Assembly: GCA_947503585.1 (NCBI GenBank)
Contig: CANNEJ010000038.1
Location: 1-9,818, forward strand
Origin: Anaerolineales bacterium
GTDB lineage: Bacteria; Chloroflexota; Anaerolineae; Anaerolineales; UBA11657
DNA: 9,818 nt
Reading direction: 5' to 3'
Shown: in pieces, positions 6,623 to 9,818 of the stretch
Layout: every line of letters begins with the position of its first letter
Position numbering within the stretch: position 1 is the first letter of the stretch
The notes under the pieces: generated by a model
Databases searched by the model: none
Seen by the model: the letters and a program-made list of their open reading frames with translations, nothing else
Told to the model about the DNA's origin: nothing
Translations under genes and position numbers: made by a program

Positions 6623-6628
6623 TATAAT
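6623..6628 (+). promoter_or_regulatory. -10-like hexamer TATAAT before folC
   Basis: A perfect TATAAT ends 13 nt before the ATG at 6642. The expected -35 position (about 6600-6605, CAAGTC) does not resemble TTGACA. No AGGAGG-like site lies between it and the ATG. Transcription would start about 0-7 nt before the start codon. Confidence 0.45.
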
Positions 6629-6641
6629 CCCGGTTCGCCAG

Positions 6642-7955
6642 ATGAATTACCAAAATGCGGTTGAGTTTTTATGGCAGCACGCCATGTTTGAAGCGCGCCC
6701 CGCCACCCAGTACGCACCGCAGCACTTTAGCCTGGCACGCATGCGCGCGCTGCTGGCAGCCCTTGGCGACCCGCAGACCAAATTTCCCAGCGTACTAATT
6801 GCCGGCACTAAGGGCAAAGGCTCCGTGGCCGCATTCACCGAATCGGTTTTGCGGGCCGGCGGCTACCGCACCGGGCTTTACACCTCGCCACACCTGCACG
6901 ACGTGCGCGAGCGATTTCAAATTGAACGCACCCCGATTTCGCGCGCTGGCTTTACCGAAATCATGCAAGCGCTGCGCCCGCAGATCGAGCGCTTTCCCGC
7001 AATTACCTTTTTTGAGATTACCACCGCTATCGCTTTCGAATACTTTGCGCGCGAAAAGGTGGACCTCGCGGTAATTGAAGTGGGCCTCGGCGGCCGGCTG
7101 GATGCAACCAACGTACTGCAGCCACAAGTGTGTGCAATCACCGCTCTCAGCTATGACCACGTGGAACTACTGGGCAGCACCCTGGACAAAATTGCAGCGG
7201 AAAAATGCGGCATCATCAAAGCCGGTGTGCCGCTGGTGTGCGCCCCGCAGCCGCCGGCAGCCATGCAAGTGGTGGAGCAGACTGCGCGGCAGTGCGGCGC
7301 CGCGCTGTGCCTTGTGGGCCGGGACTGGCATTACAAACGCTTGAGCGTTACGCGCACCGGCCAGAACTGCGCGGTTGGGCGCAGCGCTGCGTTGGCTGCG
7401 GAATACGAGCTGCCACTGCTGGGCGCGCACCAGGTGGAGAATGCGGCGGTGGCGGTGGCGATTGCAGCCGAGCTGCGCAAAGCGGGCTGGCAGCTGGATG
7501 ACGCTGCTGTGGCCGCCGGGCTGCGCACTGTAGTGTGGCCGGCGCGCTGTGAGCTGGTGCCCGGCAGCCCGCCCTATATTTTGGATTGCGCCCACAACGG
7601 CGAGTCAGCAATGCGCTTGCGCGCAGCCATCCGCGAACATTTTCCAGGGCAGCCGTATGTGCTGCTGTTTGGCGCCATGCAAGACAAAGACATTAGCGGA
7701 ATGTTCGACAACCTGCTGCCGGATGCCCAGGCGGTGGTGCTGACCCACGCCGCAAACCCGCGCTCGCTGCAGCCGGAGGCGCTGAGCGCGATGGCTGCCC
7801 CGTATGCGCGCCCGGTGAGCACCGCCGCCACCGTGCCAGAGGCGTTGCGCCACGCCGCTGCGCTGGCGGGCCCACAGGCGCTGGTGCTGGTAACAGGCAG
7901 CGTAGCGCTCGTGGGCGAAGCCCGCACTGCTCTCGGTTTTACGGGTAAGGAATAA
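6642..7955 (+). CDS. folC: Folylpolyglutamate synthase / dihydrofolate synthase (FolC)
   Basis: 437 residues from ATG 6642, normal for the family. FolC is a cytosolic Mur-ligase-type enzyme that adds glutamate to folates (and in many bacteria to dihydropteroate) using ATP. Visible motifs: P-loop AGTKGKGSVAAF 54-65; folate/omega-loop region GLYTSPHLHDVRERF 78-92; EVGLGGRLDATN 146-157; LSYDHVELLGSTLDKIAAEK 169-188 followed by GIIKAG with the lysine equivalent to the carbamylated one; central GAHQVENAAVA 261-271; C-terminal WPARCE 299-304 and DCAHNGESA 315-323 (usually DGAHNPxxA, so Cys and Gly substitutions). The frame is open to a GTG at 6513, but ATG 6642 is preferred because MNYQNAVEFLW matches the usual N-terminus and the extension would run through the divergent FecR gene start. 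Its last 17 bp overlap the end of the convergent LysM gene. Confidence 0.95.
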   Translation: MNYQNAVEFLWQHAMFEARPATQYAPQHFSLARMRALLAALGDPQTKFPSVLIAGTKGKGSVAAFTESVLRAGGYRTGLYTSPHLHDVRERFQIERTPISRAGFTEIMQALRPQIERFPAITFFEITTAIAFEYFAREKVDLAVIEVGLGGRLDATNVLQPQVCAITALSYDHVELLGSTLDKIAAEKCGIIKAGVPLVCAPQPPAAMQVVEQTARQCGAALCLVGRDWHYKRLSVTRTGQNCAVGRSAALAAEYELPLLGAHQVENAAVAVAIAAELRKAGWQLDDAAVAAGLRTVVWPARCELVPGSPPYILDCAHNGESAMRLRAAIREHFPGQPYVLLFGAMQDKDISGMFDNLLPDAQAVVLTHAANPRSLQPEALSAMAAPYARPVSTAATVPEALRHAAALAGPQALVLVTGSVALVGEARTALGFTGKE

Positions 7956-9654
7956 TCAGCTCCTGCCCGATGCTGATCATTCCAGCGTCCGGCAGGCGGT
8001 TGCGCGTAACAATTAACTGCTGCGGCACTTTGTACTTGCCCGCAATGTAAGCCAGCGTGTCGCCAGCCTGCACCACATGAATGCGCAGTTGCGGTGTGGC
8101 AGTGGGCGCTGCTCCCGGTGTGAAGAACGGTGTGATGGTGGGCAGCGGCGTGGGCAGCAGCACAGTCGCATCAAAATATTGCTGCGCCAGCAGTTCCAGA
8201 TTTGCCGGGGGTCCCTGATTTAGCAAACTGAAAAACTCGGCGCTGGTAGCGATGCGGAAAGCGCCGGTTTGATACAGGTCGCGCAGAAAGATGCTGAACG
8301 GACCGACACCCACTTCAAGGCGCAGATCATTTAAAAACTGCGCGCCACGCCGGTAAGTGTTTTGCAGCAGGTCTTCGGTATTGTCCAAATCATAGGCAGT
8401 CCGGTTTAGTGCCCCGCTCGGCTTCCAGTATTCAACGCGGTCGCGCCAATACCAGTCTTTCAGTTCCGGCTGAAAGCGCTCGATGTAAAGGTACTCGCTG
8501 TACATCGGCAGTGCGGCGCCCAGCCACGGCTCTGCCACCGGGTCATGGCCCACCACCTGGCCCCACCATAAATGCGCCATGGCCTGCGGCACCAGCGCCA
8601 GCAGCAAAGACTCCGGCTTGCCATCGTAGTCGGCAAAACCCTGCCCGGTGTGCAGCAGGATTCCACCACTGGCAACGCTCGGCAGAAAGGCGTTCTCCGC
8701 AATCACCAGCGACGCGTACGGGTACGGCCCAAAAAGTTCGTTGAAGAGCTGCAGCGCGTTGCCGGCCGCAGCCAGCACTGCTGCCCCGGCTTCCGCGTTA
8801 TCCTGCAAATGGTAGAGATAGAGTGTTGCCGAATCGGTTTCGCGAATTAGCACCGCGTACTCCGGGCTCGCACTGAATGCAATCGAGCGCGCATTCCGGA
8901 GCCGGAAGTTAGAAAGGCCATTAGCGCTTGCCACCGGCCCGCCGCTTGCCACCACCAGTCCGGGCGCGCCCTTCACTTCCAAATCGTAGTCAGCCACCTC
9001 CGCCAGCAGCGGCGGCCCAACATCAGTGAGCTGCCATTTCTTCCAGCCGCGGCCGCGCTCATATGGCACCAGCTGCGGATACCAGTTAATAAACTGCATC
9101 ACGCTGGCAGTATGGCCAACGTCGCCGGCAATGCGGCGCGCACGCAAGCTTGTTTCCTCGCTGCGGAGGCCGTAGGTGATGTTCACCAGTCGCGCTTCGT
9201 TGGGACGCACCGGTGCCGGCAGTCGCACGGTCAAAAATCCATCGCGCACTTCAATGCGCGGCGCCAACGCTTGCACCTGCTCCACCAGCGTCAGCTTGCT
9301 TAGCGTAAAGCGCTCCGTGCGCAAATCCGCCGGCAAATAAAAAACCAGCTCGTTCCACTCATCGGGGCCCGGGTTCGTCACCTCCACCAGCTGCGCAACT
9401 TCTGCGCGCTTGCCCACATAGTCCAGATTCACGGTGAAGGTATAGCGCGCACTCACGCCCGGGTTGGCACGCGCCAGAAAGGGCACAAGCGTGGGCGCCA
9501 GCCGGTTGCCCACTGCCGGGATGGCCGGCACAAATGTGGGCGGCAGCGGCGTGGGGGTTGCTGCGCCACCCAGGCAGGCTGCCAGCATGCAGGCCGGCAG
9601 CGCAATCAGCCCGCGCGAGCACCGCTGCCACCAGCGCGGGCGCGCGCGCGTCAC
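7939..9654 (-). CDS. Lipoprotein with inactive M1-aminopeptidase-like domain and C-terminal LysM
   Basis: A 571-residue protein. A basic start, hydrophobic stretch and lipobox L-A-A-C (C27) predict a surface lipoprotein. A Pro/Thr linker (31-60) follows. Residues about 68-270 look like the N-terminal beta domain of M1 aminopeptidases; about 290-500 look like the thermolysin-like helical domain, with FGPYPYASLVIAENAF 308-323. The zinc site is lost: where M1 enzymes have HExxH-18 residues-E, this has QAMAH (357-361) and, exactly 18 residues after H361, Ala380 in WLGAALPMYSEYLY. Only one histidine survives, so peptidase activity is unlikely and a binding role is inferred. A second Pro/Thr linker (501-521) leads to a LysM domain (about 524-570; HVVQAGDTLAYIAGKYKV and ISIGQELIIPYP), which binds N-acetylglucosamine-containing glycans such as peptidoglycan. 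The GTG start overlaps the glgB stop (GTGA), implying one operon and coupled translation. Confidence 0.85.
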   Translation of the reverse strand: MTRARPRWWQRCSRGLIALPACMLAACLGGAATPTPLPPTFVPAIPAVGNRLAPTLVPFLARANPGVSARYTFTVNLDYVGKRAEVAQLVEVTNPGPDEWNELVFYLPADLRTERFTLSKLTLVEQVQALAPRIEVRDGFLTVRLPAPVRPNEARLVNITYGLRSEETSLRARRIAGDVGHTASVMQFINWYPQLVPYERGRGWKKWQLTDVGPPLLAEVADYDLEVKGAPGLVVASGGPVASANGLSNFRLRNARSIAFSASPEYAVLIRETDSATLYLYHLQDNAEAGAAVLAAAGNALQLFNELFGPYPYASLVIAENAFLPSVASGGILLHTGQGFADYDGKPESLLLALVPQAMAHLWWGQVVGHDPVAEPWLGAALPMYSEYLYIERFQPELKDWYWRDRVEYWKPSGALNRTAYDLDNTEDLLQNTYRRGAQFLNDLRLEVGVGPFSIFLRDLYQTGAFRIATSAEFFSLLNQGPPANLELLAQQYFDATVLLPTPLPTITPFFTPGAAPTATPQLRIHVVQAGDTLAYIAGKYKVPQQLIVTRNRLPDAGMISIGQELIIPYP

Positions 9655-9818
9655 GCGGTCCCGTCAAAGCGCTGCAGCAGCAGTACTGACAGCGCTGGTA
9701 GTGCCATGCTGAGCGTAAATTCACAGCCGTGGCAGTGCTCGTCCCGGGCCGGCAGCAGCGCACCCGCTGCATCCATGCCGGCTCCGCCATACTGCGGCCA
9801 GTCGGTATTCAGCAGCAG
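9651..9818 (-). CDS. glgB: Glycogen branching enzyme, C-terminal fragment (partial)
   Basis: The minus strand is open from the right edge to TGA at 9653-9651, giving 55 codons. The fragment begins LLLNTDWPQYGGAGM and contains CEFTLSMALPALSVLLL near its end. This matches the all-beta C-terminal domain of 1,4-alpha-glucan branching enzyme (GH13), where the family reads E-x-L-N-T/S-D-x-x-x-Y-G-G-S-G and later S-L-x-L-T-L-P-P-L-A. The catalytic barrel lies beyond the window, so activity cannot be judged. The enzyme makes alpha-1,6 branches in glycogen in the cytosol. The HGRPHSL segment common in the family reads HCHGCEFTL here. The stop overlaps the GTG of the downstream lipoprotein gene by 4 bp. 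Confidence 0.75.
   Translation of the reverse strand: MLLNTDWPQYGGAGMDAAGALLPARDEHCHGCEFTLSMALPALSVLLLQRFDGTA

Noticed and set aside
6513..6641. N-terminal extension of folC to the GTG at 6513
   Set aside because: It would overlap the divergent FecR gene start and the TATAAT box; MNYQNAVEFLW at 6642 matches the family N-terminus.
9641..9650. Alternating CGCGCGCGCG run (possible Z-DNA or regulatory repeat)
   Set aside because: Ten bases inside a GC-rich coding start encoding Arg-Ala residues; explained by codon use.

Overview
The window reads as bacterial chromosome, most likely Chloroflexota (Anaerolineae-like). This is inferred from GC-rich coding sequence, lipoproteins and membrane-anchored TPR proteins with long Pro/Thr (TPTP-type) linkers, a two-half eukaryote-type phosphofructokinase, and start codons without Shine-Dalgarno sites that sit just after TATAAT-like boxes. 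No database search was possible, so the phylum is an inference.

Layout, left to right. (1) 1-127, minus: a short, less GC-rich open frame running off the left edge that looks like the middle of a TPR/glycosyltransferase-like protein. It abuts the end of the next gene without its own N-terminal part. (2) 124-1113, minus: a membrane-anchored TPR-like protein. (3) A 71-bp divergent promoter region. (4) 1185-2501, plus: a membrane-anchored TPR protein, stop/start-coupled (TAATG) to (5) 2501-4765, plus: a 754-residue tandem 6-phosphofructokinase of the eukaryotic type. (6) 4766-4844: a convergent intergenic gap with a 9-bp-arm hairpin. (7) 4845-6560, minus: a FecR-domain lipoprotein with a C-terminal jelly-roll-like domain. 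(8) A second divergent promoter region. (9) 6642-7955, plus: folC, whose end overlaps by 17 bp the end of (10) 7939-9654, minus: a lipoprotein with an M1-aminopeptidase-like domain lacking zinc ligands, plus LysM. (11) 9651-9818, minus: the last 55 codons of a glycogen branching enzyme, overlapping the LysM gene by 4 bp.

Two genes belong to central carbon and storage metabolism (phosphofructokinase, glgB), one to folate metabolism (folC), and four encode exported, surface-anchored proteins of unknown precise role. I see no CRISPR array, transposase, tRNA, rRNA or phage gene, and no obvious new multi-gene system. The points most worth a second look are the animal/fungal-like phosphofructokinase with a half-degenerate second active site, the peptidase-like lipoprotein stripped of its catalytic residues, the apparently leaderless promoter arrangement, and the odd junction near position 140.
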